DNA from: Streptomyces tuirus
GTDB taxonomy: Bacteria > Actinomycetota > Actinomycetes > Streptomycetales > Streptomycetaceae
DNA: 64,000 nucleotides
Assembly (NCBI RefSeq): GCF_014701095.1
Contig: NZ_AP023439.1
Coordinates: 3,212,001 to 3,276,000 of the forward strand
Direction of reading: 5' to 3'
Shown here: positions 17,491 to 26,505 of the stretch, piece after piece
Layout of the letters: each line of letters starts with the position of its first letter
Numbering within the stretch: position 1 is the stretch's first letter
Notes under the pieces: model-generated
Told to the model about the DNA's origin: nothing
The model's database searches: none
Seen by the model: only the letters and a program-made list of their open reading frames with translations
Translations under genes and position numbers: made by a program

Positions 17491-19005
17491 ATGTGCGAGG
17501 ACCACCACGGCGGGCCCGGCCGGCGCGCCCTGTTCGTGACGGGAGCGGCCGCCGCCCTTACGTTGGGGAGCGTGAGCTTCGCTTCAGCGGCCGACGGGGG
17601 CCGGGAGAGCAGAACCGTGCGCGGCACGCTGCCGCCCGGCTCCCCCGACTTCGTGTACGTGCCCGTCGAGGTCCCGGCCGGTGTCCGGGAGCTCAAGGTC
17701 GCCTACACCTACGACCGGCCGTCCGTCCCGGCCGGCACCATGGGCAACGCCCTCGACATCGGCGTCTTCGACGACCGCGGCACCGAGCTCGGTGGCCGGG
17801 GCTTCCGGGGCTGGTCGGGCGGGGCGCGCACCGAGTTCTTCATCCGCGCGGACGACGCGACGCCCGGCTACATCCCCGGCCCGGTGCGCGAGGGCACCTG
17901 GCACATCGCGCTCGGCCCGTACACCGTCGCCCCGCAGGGCCTGTCGTACGAGATCACCATCACGCTGGCCTACGGGGAGCCGGGCGAGGCCGCCCGGCCG
18001 GTGTATCCGCCGGAGCGTGCGAAGGGACGGGGCCGGGCCTGGTACCGGGGCGACTGCCATCTGCACTCCTGGCACTCCGACGGCCGCCGCACCCCCGCCG
18101 AGATCGGGGAGCTGGCCCGGGCGGCCGGCCTGGACTTCATCAACTCCTCCGAGCACAACACCCACTCCGCGCACGCCCACTGGGCCGACGTGGCCGGGGA
18201 CGACCTGCTCGTCATGCTGGGCGAGGAGATCACCACCCGCAACGGGCACGTCGTCGCGCTCGGCACCGACCCCGGCACCTTCGTCGACTGGCGCTACCGG
18301 GCCCGCGACAACCGCTTCGGCCGGTTCGCCCGGCAGATCCGCCGCGCCGGCGGCCTGGTCGTCCCGGCCCACCCGCACGCCACCTGCGTCGGCTGCAACT
18401 GGAAGTTCGGCTTCGGCGAGGCGGACGCGATCGAGGTGTGGAACGGCCCCTACACACCCGACGACGAGGTGGCGCTGGCCGACTGGGACAGCATGCTCGT
18501 GGCGTCCGTACGGGACGGGCGCGGCTGGCTGCCCGCGATGGGCAGCAGCGACGCCCACCGCTCCCCGGACGCCGTGGGCAGCCCCCAGACGGTCGTCCTC
18601 GCCGACGACCTGACCCGGGAGGCGATCCAGGAGGGCATCCGGGCGGGGCGGTCCTATGTCGCGGAGTCCGCGCGGGTCGCGCTGTCGCTGCGGGTGTCCG
18701 GCGGACGCGGCGAGCACGCGGGCATCGGCGAGCGGCTCACCGTCGGCCGCGACACCCCCGTCACCGTCCGCCTGGAGGTCACCGGTGCCCCGCGCTGCAC
18801 CGTCCGCCTCGTCACCGACCAGGGCGTCCTGCACACCAGCGCCCCGCTGCCGGTCTCCGGCTCGGGCGTGGTCGAGTGGCGCACGACCCCGTCGTATGCG
18901 GCGTACGTACGGGCCGAACTGCGGCACGAGGCGGCCGCGGGCCCGCTCCCCGGCCCACTGGCGGCGTTCACCAACCCGGTGTTCCTGGGGCGCCGCGAGG
19001 ACTAG
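17491..19005 (+). CDS. Secreted PHP-domain metal-dependent phosphoesterase (CehA/McbA type)
   Basis: Protein of 504 residues. A twin-arginine-like leader (GRRALFVTGAAAALTLGS, residues about 10-27) is followed by a beta-rich N-terminal domain (about 35-180) and a PHP domain. The PHP domain begins at GDCHLHSWHSDGRRTPAEIG and contains NSSEHNTHSAHAHW, VVPAHPHATC and GSSDAHRSPD, which supply the histidine and aspartate metal ligands. It probably acts outside the cell on a phosphoester or carbamate-like substrate. GGGAG lies 8 bases before the ATG at 17491. Its stop overlaps the convergent EEP gene by 4 bases. Confidence 0.88.
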   Translation: MCEDHHGGPGRRALFVTGAAAALTLGSVSFASAADGGRESRTVRGTLPPGSPDFVYVPVEVPAGVRELKVAYTYDRPSVPAGTMGNALDIGVFDDRGTELGGRGFRGWSGGARTEFFIRADDATPGYIPGPVREGTWHIALGPYTVAPQGLSYEITITLAYGEPGEAARPVYPPERAKGRGRAWYRGDCHLHSWHSDGRRTPAEIGELARAAGLDFINSSEHNTHSAHAHWADVAGDDLLVMLGEEITTRNGHVVALGTDPGTFVDWRYRARDNRFGRFARQIRRAGGLVVPAHPHATCVGCNWKFGFGEADAIEVWNGPYTPDDEVALADWDSMLVASVRDGRGWLPAMGSSDAHRSPDAVGSPQTVVLADDLTREAIQEGIRAGRSYVAESARVALSLRVSGGRGEHAGIGERLTVGRDTPVTVRLEVTGAPRCTVRLVTDQGVLHTSAPLPVSGSGVVEWRTTPSYAAYVRAELRHEAAAGPLPGPLAAFTNPVFLGRRED

Positions 19006-19823
19006 AGCGTGTCCTCCAGGTCGGCGACGACCGCCGCGTGGTCGGAGGGCCAGACGCCGTCCACGGGGCCGTCGCAGGCCCGCCGTACGTCCCGTACGCG
19101 GCCGAGGCCGCCGGGGCCGGGCGGGCCGACGTGGATGTAGTCGATGCGTGCGCCGGGCCGCCGGGCGGGTGTCACGTGCGGGTTGGCCGCGTCCCAGGTG
19201 ACACAGGGCGCGGCCGGGTCGGCGTGCTCCCAGGCGTCGATCAGGACCTGACCGGGCACGGTCGGGGCGGTCTTGCGGCCGCCGAGGAGACGGACCTCGT
19301 CGGAGTCGGGCCGGGCGTTGAGGTCGCCGGTGACGACGGGCGGGAACGGGGTGCCGCCGCGGTGCCGGGCGACGAACTCGGCGAGTGCGGCGACCTGCCG
19401 GCAGCGCACCGCCGAGGCGTGCGGGCCGGAGGTGAAGTGGGCGGTGAAGAAAGGCACTTCGTGACCGGGCGCGGCCAGACGGGCGTAGAGGGCGAGGCGG
19501 CCGTCATCCGTCTCGGCCGGGGCGGGCAGCGGCAGCACGTCCTGGTCGAGGACCGGCCATCTGCTGAGCACCGCGTTGCCGATGCCGACCGTGGGGTCCC
19601 CGATCCGCCGCTGCCAGCGCTCCGGGGCGGGCGAGGCGCCCCAGGCGCAGTGCAGGCCCAGCTCACCGGCCAGCCACTCGGCGAGGTTCTCGCCGCCGGC
19701 CGCCCACACCTCCTGCAGTCCGACGACGTCGGGCCGCAGCTCCCGCAGGGCCGTGAGGATCGCCTTCTGCCGCGTCTGCCACGGCCCGAAGCGCCACCAG
19801 AGGTTCCACGTCACGATCCGCAC
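19002..19823 (-). CDS. Endonuclease/exonuclease/phosphatase-family protein
   Basis: Metal-dependent hydrolase of the EEP (DNase I-like) superfamily, 273 residues. The motifs run in order: IVTWNLWWRFG, VGLQEVWAAGG, FFTAHFTSGPHASAVR, PPVVTGDLNARPDSDEV, ARIDYIHVGP and WPSDHAAVVADL. Together these give the Asn, Glu, Asp-Asn and Asp-His catalytic set. The start is the GTG at 19823; no ATG is available nearby. No signal peptide is visible. It could act on nucleic acid, sphingolipid-like or inositol phosphate substrates. Confidence 0.88.
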   Translation of the reverse strand: MRIVTWNLWWRFGPWQTRQKAILTALRELRPDVVGLQEVWAAGGENLAEWLAGELGLHCAWGASPAPERWQRRIGDPTVGIGNAVLSRWPVLDQDVLPLPAPAETDDGRLALYARLAAPGHEVPFFTAHFTSGPHASAVRCRQVAALAEFVARHRGGTPFPPVVTGDLNARPDSDEVRLLGGRKTAPTVPGQVLIDAWEHADPAAPCVTWDAANPHVTPARRPGARIDYIHVGPPGPGGLGRVRDVRRACDGPVDGVWPSDHAAVVADLEDTL

Positions 19824-19922
19824 CCGCAGCCACCCGCTCTCCTCGATGCCGCGTGGGGGAACATTGAAGCAGGCCGCGTTGCAGAATCCGTGAGAGCTTC
19901 GTGCGAAGGAGAGCAGCAGACG

Positions 19923-20315
19923 ATGTCCCGCCGCACCGACCTGAGGTTCCGTGCCACCACGGCTTTCCAGCGCCGCCTCAACCCGGTCCTGCGCCGGCTC
20001 CCCCTTCAGACGGTCCTGGAGACCACGGGCCGCGTCTCGGGCCTGCCGCGTCGCACACCGGTGGGCGGACGCCGCGTCGGCGGCTCCTTCTGGCTGGTGT
20101 CGGAGTTCGGCGAACGGTCGCAGTACGTGCGCAACATCAAGGCGGACCCGAGGGTGCGGGTACGGATCCGCGGCCGGTGGCACGAGGGCACCGCCCATCT
20201 GCTGCCCGAGGACGACCCGGTGGCCCGGCTGCGGAAACTGCCCCGGGTCAACAGCCTGGGCGTACGGGCCCTCGGGACGAACCTGCTGACGGTCCGGGTG
20301 GATCTCGACACCTGA
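19923..20315 (+). CDS. DUF385 / nitroreductase-family deazaflavin-dependent protein
   Basis: Protein of 130 residues of the split-barrel Ddn-like family, which uses F420. The family signature is LETTGRVSGLPRRTPVGGRRVGGSFWLVSEFG, followed by QYVRNIKADPRVRVRIRGRWHEGTA. GAAGGAGA lies 10 bases before the ATG at 19923. It converges with the aldehyde dehydrogenase, with 6 bases between the stops. The substrate is unknown. Confidence 0.9.
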   Translation: MSRRTDLRFRATTAFQRRLNPVLRRLPLQTVLETTGRVSGLPRRTPVGGRRVGGSFWLVSEFGERSQYVRNIKADPRVRVRIRGRWHEGTAHLLPEDDPVARLRKLPRVNSLGVRALGTNLLTVRVDLDT

Positions 20316-20321
20316 GCGGCG

Positions 20322-21773
20322 TCACCCCGGCCAGACGATCGCCTGCACCTCGCTGTAGGCGTGCAGCGCGTAGCTGCCGACGTCGCGGCCGACGCCGCTG
20401 CGCTTGAAGCCGCCGAAGGGCGCCTCCATGTTCCGCCCGACGGTGTTGATCCCGACGCCCCCGGCCCGCAGCCGCCGCGCCACCCGGAAGGCCCGGGCGA
20501 CGTCGGCCGACCAGACGTAGTCGATGAGCCCGTAGTCCGTGTCGTTGGCAAGCGCGATGCCCTCCTCCTCGTCGTCGAAGGGGACGACGGCCACCACCGG
20601 CCCGAAGATCTCCTCGCGGACCACGCGCATGTCGCTGGTGCAGTCAGCAAGGAGGGTCGGCGCGACGTAGAAGCCGCTGGGCAGGTCCGGGCGTTCGCCG
20701 CCCGCCACCACCACCGCGCCCTCCTTGCGGCCCAGTTCGACGTACGACTCCACCCGGTCCCGGTGCGCCGCCGAGATCACCGGCCCGACCACGGTGTCCC
20801 GCTCGGCCGGGTCCCCGACCTTCAGCCGCCGGGCGTACGCGGCCAGCCGCTCCACCAGCCGGTCGTGGATCCCGCGCTGCGCCAGCACCCTCGTGGGCGC
20901 CGTGCAGATCTGCCCGCTGTAGAAGGAGAAGGTGGTGCCGATCCCGGCGACGGCCGAGTCCAGGTCCGCGTCGTCGAAGACGACCGCCGCACCCTTCCCG
21001 CCCAGCTCCATCAACTGCCGTTTCATGCCCCGCCCGCACACCTCGGCGATGCGCTGCCCGACCGCCGTGGAGCCGGTGAAGCTCACCATGTCGACGTCCG
21101 GCGAGGCGACGGCGGCCTCACCGGCGTCCGTACGGGAGCCGCTGACCACGTTCACCACGCCCGGCGGCACGCCCGCCGCCTCCAGGGCCTCCGCCATCCG
21201 GTAGACCGACAGCGGGTCCTGCGGAGCCGGCTTCACCACGACCGTGTTGCCCATCGCCAGGGCGGGGGCGACCTTGCCGGCCGGGTTGGCCCAGGGGTTG
21301 TTGTACGAGGTGATACAGGTGACGACCCCGACGGGCTGCCGGACGGCCAGGGCGCCCACCACACCGGCCTTCCCCATCGGCCCGGCCTCGTTGATCTGGG
21401 GCGGGATCGCCCACTCGGCGGGCTCCACGCGCGCGTAGCGCCGGAAGCGGGCGGCGGCGACTCCGACCTGCATGGCGCGTGCGGTGCCGAGCGTCGCGCC
21501 CGTCTCCGCCCGGGCCAGTTCCGCGTACTCCGGCAGCCGGCCGGCGATGATCCCCGCCGCCCGGCCGAGCACCGCGGCCCGCTCCTCCGGGGCGGTGCGC
21601 GACCACGGCCCGAAGGCCTCGCGGGCCGCGGCACAGGCCGCGAGCACCTGATCCCGCGAGGCCTCCGGCGCCCACCCGACGGTCTGCTCGCCCGCCGGGT
21701 CGATCACCTCGTAGTGCCCGCCGTCCGGCTCCACCCAGGAGCCCCCGACGAACAGCGGCTGCCGTGCCGTCAC
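20322..21773 (-). CDS. NAD(P)-dependent aldehyde dehydrogenase
   Basis: ALDH-superfamily enzyme of 483 residues that oxidises an aldehyde to an acid. Catalytic residues are visible: Asn159 in SYNNPWANP, Glu256 in MELGGKGA and Cys290 in YSGQICTAPTR. FTGSTAVGQ is the cofactor-loop region. The GTG start at 21773 overlaps the stop of the upstream deacylase-like gene (GTGA), so the two are coupled. It is the last gene of the operon running from 24707 downwards, which is controlled by palindromes at 24733 and 24793. Confidence 0.95.
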   Translation of the reverse strand: MTARQPLFVGGSWVEPDGGHYEVIDPAGEQTVGWAPEASRDQVLAACAAAREAFGPWSRTAPEERAAVLGRAAGIIAGRLPEYAELARAETGATLGTARAMQVGVAAARFRRYARVEPAEWAIPPQINEAGPMGKAGVVGALAVRQPVGVVTCITSYNNPWANPAGKVAPALAMGNTVVVKPAPQDPLSVYRMAEALEAAGVPPGVVNVVSGSRTDAGEAAVASPDVDMVSFTGSTAVGQRIAEVCGRGMKRQLMELGGKGAAVVFDDADLDSAVAGIGTTFSFYSGQICTAPTRVLAQRGIHDRLVERLAAYARRLKVGDPAERDTVVGPVISAAHRDRVESYVELGRKEGAVVVAGGERPDLPSGFYVAPTLLADCTSDMRVVREEIFGPVVAVVPFDDEEEGIALANDTDYGLIDYVWSADVARAFRVARRLRAGGVGINTVGRNMEAPFGGFKRSGVGRDVGSYALHAYSEVQAIVWPG

Positions 21774-23506
21774 CGCGTGCTCACCGTCTCCGTGTCCCGC
21801 CCGGAGCGCAGCACCCGGCCCGGTACGGCCCCGGTCACCACGTCGTCCCGGATGGCCTCGACCCCGTTGACCCAGACGGCCCGCACGCCGAGCGCCCGGG
21901 AGTCCAGCCGCGGGCTGTCACCCGGCAGGTCGTGCACCAGGGTGGCCGGGCCCGCGTCGATCCGCTCCGGGTCGAGCAGGACCAGGTCGGCGTGCCAGCC
22001 CTCCCTGATCTGCCCCCGCTCCCGCAGTCCGAAGAGCCGGGCCGGGTCGTCCGTCAGCATCTTCACGGCCTGCTCCAGACCGGCCAGCTTCCGCCCGCGC
22101 AGGCAGTCCCCGAGGAACCGGGTGGTGTACGGCGCCCCGCACATCCGGTCCAGATGGGCGCCCGCGTCGGACCCGCCCAGCAGCACGTCCTCGTGCTGCC
22201 AGGTCTGAGCCCGCAGCGCCCAGGAGGCAGGGTCGTTGTCGGTCGGCATCGGCCACAGCACCGTGCGCAGTCCGTCGTGGGCGCAGATCTCCACCAGGCA
22301 GGCGAAGGGCTCCTGGCCGCGCTCCTCGGCGATGTCGTTCACCACCCGCCCGGTGAGCCCGGCGTTCGCCTCGCTGTAGGTGTCGCCGATGACGTACCGC
22401 CCGAAGTTGGACAGCCGCCGGAAGACACCCGCCTCCTTGGACCGGGCCCGCCGCAGCAGCTCGGCCCGCACCCGCGGGTCGCGCAGTCTCCCGATCCGCT
22501 CGGGCACGGGCAGCGCGAGCACCGGCCCCCAGCCGGGGATGAGGTTCAGCGCGCAGAACGTGCCCAGCGACATGTTCATGGGCGTGAGGATCGGCATGGT
22601 CAGCGCCACGACCCTGCCGCCGGCCTTGCGGGCCTGCTCGCTCGCGAGCAGCTGCCGGGGCACGCGCTCGGGAACGGCCGCGTCGATCGTCAGCACGTTC
22701 CAGTTCAGCGGCCGCCCCGCCACCGCGCTCATCTCCACGAACAGATCGATCTCCGCGTCGCTGAACTGATCCAGACAGCCCGCGACGATCGCCTCGATCT
22801 GCGTGCCCTCGCACTCCCCGACGGCCCGCGACAGCGCCAGCAGTTCGGCCGGCTCGGCGTGCCGCGAGGCGACGGGCTGTCCGTCGCCGTCGGAGTGGCT
22901 GGTCGACTGGGTGGTGGACAGCCCCCACGCCCCGGCGTCCATGGCCTCCCGCAGCAACCGCACCATCGCGGCGAGCTGCTCCTGGCTCGGCTGCCCGCCC
23001 ACCGCCTCCGGCCCCATCACGTACCGCCGCAGCGCACAGTGCCCCACCATGAACCCGGCGTTGACCGCGATCCGCCCCTCCAGGGCGTCCAGGTACTCCC
23101 CGAAGGAGTGCCAGTTCCACGGCGCGCCCTCCTCCAGCGCCACCAGGGCCATGCCCTCGACCCGGGACATCATCCGCCGCGTGTAGTCGGCGTCCCCGGG
23201 CCGCTCGGGGTGCAGCGGCGCCAGCGTGAACCCGCAGTTCCCGCCGGCGACGGTGGTGACCCCGTGGTTGAGCGAGGGCGTGGCGTACGGGTCCCAGAAG
23301 AGCTGGGCGTCGTAGTGGGTGTGGGGGTCGACGAAGCCGGGGGTGAGGACGAGGCCGGCGGCGTCCTCGACCGACCGCGCCTCGCCGGTGACCGTCCCTA
23401 CGACGGCGATCCGACCGTCTCGGATACCGACATCGGCCCTCCGGCCGGGCGCACCAGTCCCGTCGACGACGGTCGCCCCTTTGATGACGTGATCGAGCAT
23501 GACCAC
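21770..23506 (-). CDS. N-acyl-D-amino-acid deacylase-like amidohydrolase
   Basis: Metal-dependent hydrolase of 578 residues of the D-aminoacylase family. The metal site is in LTPGFVDPHTHYDAQLFWDP. NHGVTTVAGGNCGFTLAPL carries the family cysteine, and VLLGGSDAGAHLDRMCGAPY holds the late aspartate. The C-terminus DRGQ-like ERGQIREGWHADLVLLDPE is typical. The start could be the GTG at 23506 (GAGGAG 5 bases upstream) or the ATG at 23500. It lies between an LLM oxidoreductase and an aldehyde dehydrogenase. In this context it may hydrolyse a cyclic amide or lactone rather than a D-amino acid; this is inference. Confidence 0.85.
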   Translation of the reverse strand: MVMLDHVIKGATVVDGTGAPGRRADVGIRDGRIAVVGTVTGEARSVEDAAGLVLTPGFVDPHTHYDAQLFWDPYATPSLNHGVTTVAGGNCGFTLAPLHPERPGDADYTRRMMSRVEGMALVALEEGAPWNWHSFGEYLDALEGRIAVNAGFMVGHCALRRYVMGPEAVGGQPSQEQLAAMVRLLREAMDAGAWGLSTTQSTSHSDGDGQPVASRHAEPAELLALSRAVGECEGTQIEAIVAGCLDQFSDAEIDLFVEMSAVAGRPLNWNVLTIDAAVPERVPRQLLASEQARKAGGRVVALTMPILTPMNMSLGTFCALNLIPGWGPVLALPVPERIGRLRDPRVRAELLRRARSKEAGVFRRLSNFGRYVIGDTYSEANAGLTGRVVNDIAEERGQEPFACLVEICAHDGLRTVLWPMPTDNDPASWALRAQTWQHEDVLLGGSDAGAHLDRMCGAPYTTRFLGDCLRGRKLAGLEQAVKMLTDDPARLFGLRERGQIREGWHADLVLLDPERIDAGPATLVHDLPGDSPRLDSRALGVRAVWVNGVEAIRDDVVTGAVPGRVLRSGRDTETVSTR

Positions 23507-23527
23507 TCAACTCCTCGAGCTGCATGT

Positions 23528-23588
23528 CCCTGAGGGGCGCGGGGAACTGCGCGATCGGCCACGACGCGCCCGCACCCGCCGACAACGC
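23528..23588. repeat. Streptomyces-type dispersed intergenic repeat, copy 1
   Basis: Contains GGGGCGCGGGGAACTGCGCG followed by a GGCCACGACG...CCCGCACCCGCC...GACAAC tail. The same block recurs at 58034-58092. I recall this as a common non-coding repeat between Streptomyces genes. It fills most of the 82-base gap before the LLM gene. Confidence 0.65.
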
Positions 23589-24707
23589 TCAGCCAATCCC
23601 CCGGAACCGCGAAGTCCGATGAACAGGATCCGTATCGATCTTGGGAATCACGTACTCCCCGACCAGCCGGATCGTCTGCAGCGTCTCCTCCTTCGGCACC
23701 CCCACCGGCAACCCGAAACTCAACTGGTCCGCCCCGGCCCGCTCCCACCGCTCGCACTGCCGCAGCACCTCGTCCGGATCGCCGCAGATCAGCAGCTCCT
23801 CCTCGATGAGCACCTCCACGAACTCCTCGGTGTACTCCGGCAGCGTCTCCGGCCACACCGGGAACCCCTCGGGCCGCGGGAACGTGTCGTGGTACCGGAA
23901 CACCAGCGAGGGCAGATAGTGCAGCCCCCCGCTCGCCGCGATCCGCACCGCCTCCGCATGGGTCGGCGCGCAGATCGCCGTGGTCGTCACCATCACGTTG
24001 TCGTTCACGAACGCCCCGACCGGCTCCGCGTCCACGATCGCCGTCTTGTACTGCTCCAGCACCCACTCCATGTCGGAGACCTTCTGCACGCTGAAGCCGA
24101 GCACGCCGAGCCCCTTCTTCGCGGCCATGGCGTACGAGGGCGGCGACCCGGCCGCATACCACATCGCCGGGTGCGCCCCGCCGTACGGCTTCGGCAGCAC
24201 CTTGCGCGGCGGCAGCGACCAGTGCTTGCCCTGGAAGCCCTGGTACTCGTCCTGGAGCCACATCCTGGGGAACTCGGCGATGGTCTCCTCCCAGAGCTCC
24301 TTGGTGTGGTTCATGTCGGTCACCCCCGGCATGAACCCGAGGATCTCGTGCGATCCGGCGCCCCGCCCGCTGCCGAACTCGAAGCGGTTGCCGCTGAGGT
24401 GGTCGAGCATCGCCACCTTCTCGGCGACCTTCACCGGGTGGTTGACCGGGGCCAGCGGGTTGAAGATGCCGGAGCCCAGGTGGATCCGCTCGGTGGCGTG
24501 GGCGAGGTAGCCGAGGAAGACGTCGTTGGCGGACAGGTGCGAGTACTCGTCCAGGAAGTGGTGCTCGGAGGCCCAGGCGTACTTGAAGCCGGACTTGTCC
24601 GCCTGGATGACGTACTCGGTCTCCTCCATCAGCGCCTTGTGCTCGGCGAGCGGGTCGGTCTCGGCCCGCTTGCCGACGTATCCCTGAACGAAGATGCCGA
24701 ATTCCAA
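23589..24707 (-). CDS. LLM-class flavin/F420-dependent oxidoreductase (monooxygenase-like)
   Basis: Luciferase-like oxidoreductase of 372 residues. It opens with EFGIFVQGYVGKR and shows KYAWASEHHFLDEYSHLSAN, HLGSGIFNPLAPVNHPVKVAE and LDHLSGNRFEFGSGRGAGSHE, the monooxygenase-like branch of the family. The start codon is the TTG at 24707; no ATG is near and the N-terminus matches the family exactly there. Two palindromes (24733 and 24793) lie just upstream. First gene of the LLM / deacylase-like / aldehyde dehydrogenase operon. It may perform a Baeyer-Villiger or hydroxylation step. Confidence 0.9.
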   Translation of the reverse strand: MEFGIFVQGYVGKRAETDPLAEHKALMEETEYVIQADKSGFKYAWASEHHFLDEYSHLSANDVFLGYLAHATERIHLGSGIFNPLAPVNHPVKVAEKVAMLDHLSGNRFEFGSGRGAGSHEILGFMPGVTDMNHTKELWEETIAEFPRMWLQDEYQGFQGKHWSLPPRKVLPKPYGGAHPAMWYAAGSPPSYAMAAKKGLGVLGFSVQKVSDMEWVLEQYKTAIVDAEPVGAFVNDNVMVTTTAICAPTHAEAVRIAASGGLHYLPSLVFRYHDTFPRPEGFPVWPETLPEYTEEFVEVLIEEELLICGDPDEVLRQCERWERAGADQLSFGLPVGVPKEETLQTIRLVGEYVIPKIDTDPVHRTSRFRGIG

Positions 24708-24732
24708 GGAGGTTCACCGCCCCTGTATTTCT

Positions 24733-24747
24733 CTGACGCATCGTCAG
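24733..24747. promoter_or_regulatory. Regulon palindrome, site 2 (perfect)
   Basis: CTGACG-CAT-CGTCAG, followed by ATT. It lies 25 bases upstream of the TTG start of the LLM gene at 24707 and 45 bases from site 3, on the same promoter. Confidence 0.85.
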
Positions 24748-24792
24748 ATTCGTGAGTCTGACTGTTCCACCGGCCTCCGGGAGCGTCAACAC

Positions 24793-24807
24793 CTGACGGA
24801 ACGTCAG
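24793..24807. promoter_or_regulatory. Regulon palindrome, site 3 (perfect), overlapping a stop codon
   Basis: CTGACG-GAA-CGTCAG. Its right half contains the stop codon (24804-24806) of the upstream SDR gene. It may serve the promoter of the LLM operon, and a protein bound there would also stand at the end of the SDR transcript. Confidence 0.8.
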
Positions 24808-25574
24808 ATGACGCTGACCCCGGCCAGCCACCCGCCGTCGATCACGAACGGCTGCCCCGTGATGTACGAGGAGTCCTGCGAGGTCAGGAACAGCGCGAGC
24901 CTGGCCACCTCCTCGGGCCGCCCGGCCCTGCCCAGCGGCACCAGCTTGCGGTACAGCCGGTCGAGGCCCTTCGCCGTCTGCTCCGGGTCGGCGTCCGGGT
25001 CCGGGCTCGCCGGGTTGGACATCGCCGTGTCGACGGCCCCGGGGCAGACGGCGTTGACCCGTATCCCGCGCCCGGCCAGCTCCAGGGCGGCGACCCGGGT
25101 CAGCCCCACCACCGCGTGCTTGGACGCCGCGTAGGCACCCACCGCGGCCATCCCGGTCAGGCCCGTGCAGGAGGAGGTGTTGACGATCGTGCCCCCGTCG
25201 GACATCTCCGGTGCGACCGCCTTGATGCCCAGGAAGCAGCCCACCTGATTGACCCGAACGACCTGCATGAACTCGTCGACGGGGGTGTCGAGGAGGGAGT
25301 TGAAGCGCAGGATGCCGGCGTTGTTGACCAGCCCGTCGAGCTGGCCGTACGCGTCCTTGGTCGCCGTGACGGCGGCCCGCCAGTCCTCCTCCCGGCCCAC
25401 GTCGAGATGGACGTACCGCGCGCCGATCTCCTTCGCGAGGGCCTCGCCCCGGTCGTCGAGGACGTCCGCGACGACCACCCGGGCGCCCTCGGCCGCGAAG
25501 AGCCGGGCCTCCTGCTCGCCCTGGCCGCGTGCGGCGCCGGTGACGATGACGACCCGTCCGTCGAGCTTGCCCAT
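24804..25574 (-). CDS. SDR-family dehydrogenase, hydroxysteroid-dehydrogenase-like
   Basis: Short-chain dehydrogenase of 256 residues. Cofactor loop TGAARGQGEQEARLFAAEGA, then NNAGILRFNSLLDTP, catalytic serine in VNTSSCTGLTG and YAASKHAVVG, with INGG-type end TGQPFVIDGGWLAG. The overall pattern is like the actinomycete 3-alpha(20-beta)-hydroxysteroid dehydrogenase and related alcohol dehydrogenases. Last gene of the amidohydrolase / LLM / SDR operon from 27758. Its stop codon lies inside palindrome site 3. Confidence 0.92.
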   Translation of the reverse strand: MGKLDGRVVIVTGAARGQGEQEARLFAAEGARVVVADVLDDRGEALAKEIGARYVHLDVGREEDWRAAVTATKDAYGQLDGLVNNAGILRFNSLLDTPVDEFMQVVRVNQVGCFLGIKAVAPEMSDGGTIVNTSSCTGLTGMAAVGAYAASKHAVVGLTRVAALELAGRGIRVNAVCPGAVDTAMSNPASPDPDADPEQTAKGLDRLYRKLVPLGRAGRPEEVARLALFLTSQDSSYITGQPFVIDGGWLAGVSVI

Positions 25575-25584
25575 GGGGGTCTCC

Positions 25585-26505
25585 TCACAGCTCGGGGGCG
25601 ACCTCGGCGCCGAACGCCGCGATCTGGTCGATGAGTTCGCCACGGCTCCGGCTGCGGAACCGCACCTGGACCTGGTGCACGCCCATCGCCCGGTACGCCC
25701 GCAGCGACTCGGCGAGCTCCCGCGGCCCCCCGGTGAGGGTCCGGCGCCCCACCTCCCACCGGGGCGTGCCGACGTACAGCGGTTCGACGATCGCGCCCAC
25801 GGTGAACGGGCCCTCGACACCGGCCCGTTCGCGCAGCTCCCTGATCCGGGCGATCTGCGCCGGCAGCCGGTCCCTCGGGTCCCCTTGCGGCAGCCAGCCG
25901 TCGCCCTTGAGCGCGGCTCGTCGTACGGCGGGGGGTGAGGAGCCGCCGACCCAGACGGGGACCCGGTCCTGTGCCGGCCGGGGCCGCTGCCCGAGCCCCT
26001 CGAAGGCGTACAGCTTGCCGTGGTGCTCGGGGAACTCGTCGGGCCCGAGGGCGGCACGCAGGGCGTCGAGACACTCGTCGAGCACGGGCCCGCGCTGCCG
26101 GAAGTCCACGCCCAGGGCCTCGAACTCCTCCTTGACATGCCCGGCGCCGACCCCGAGGATCAGCCGGCCTGCGCTGAGGTGGTCGAGGGTGGCGTACTGC
26201 TTGGCGGTGAGCAGGGGGTGCCGCAGCCCGACGATCGCGACATGGCTGAGCAGCCTGACGTGTTCGGTGGCGGCGGCGAGGAAGGCGAGGGTGGCGACGG
26301 GGTCGTACCAGACGGTGCTCATCGAGGCGGCGAGGCGACGCGGGATGGCGACGTGGTCGCAGCCGGCCAGGTAGTCGAACCCGGCCCGGTCGGCGGCGCG
26401 GGCGATCTCCAGCAGGTCCTCCGGCCCGGCCTCCGCCTCCCAGCCCTCGGCGTAGAGGGTGCTCTGCGACTGGACGGGAAGCTGCATCCCGTACCGCAGG
26501 CTCAC
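25585..26505 (-). CDS. LLM-class F420-dependent oxidoreductase
   Basis: Luciferase-like oxidoreductase of 306 residues of the F420-dependent branch. LEIARAADRAGFDYLAGCDH is followed by RLLSHVAIVGLRHPLLTAKQ, TLDHLSAGRLILGVGAGHVKEEF and VPVWVGGSSPPAVRRAAL. It starts at the GTG at 26505, overlapping the stop of the amidohydrolase (GTGA), and ends 10 bases before the SDR start. Middle gene of the operon under palindrome site 4. The substrate is unknown. Confidence 0.92.
   Translation of the reverse strand: MSLRYGMQLPVQSQSTLYAEGWEAEAGPEDLLEIARAADRAGFDYLAGCDHVAIPRRLAASMSTVWYDPVATLAFLAAATEHVRLLSHVAIVGLRHPLLTAKQYATLDHLSAGRLILGVGAGHVKEEFEALGVDFRQRGPVLDECLDALRAALGPDEFPEHHGKLYAFEGLGQRPRPAQDRVPVWVGGSSPPAVRRAALKGDGWLPQGDPRDRLPAQIARIRELRERAGVEGPFTVGAIVEPLYVGTPRWEVGRRTLTGGPRELAESLRAYRAMGVHQVQVRFRSRSRGELIDQIAAFGAEVAPEL

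Noticed and set aside
16080..20315. A plus-strand open frame of more than 1,400 codons
   Set aside because: It runs through several real genes. Only two parts have motifs and ribosome sites: the PHP gene from 17491 (same frame) and the DUF385 gene from 19923.
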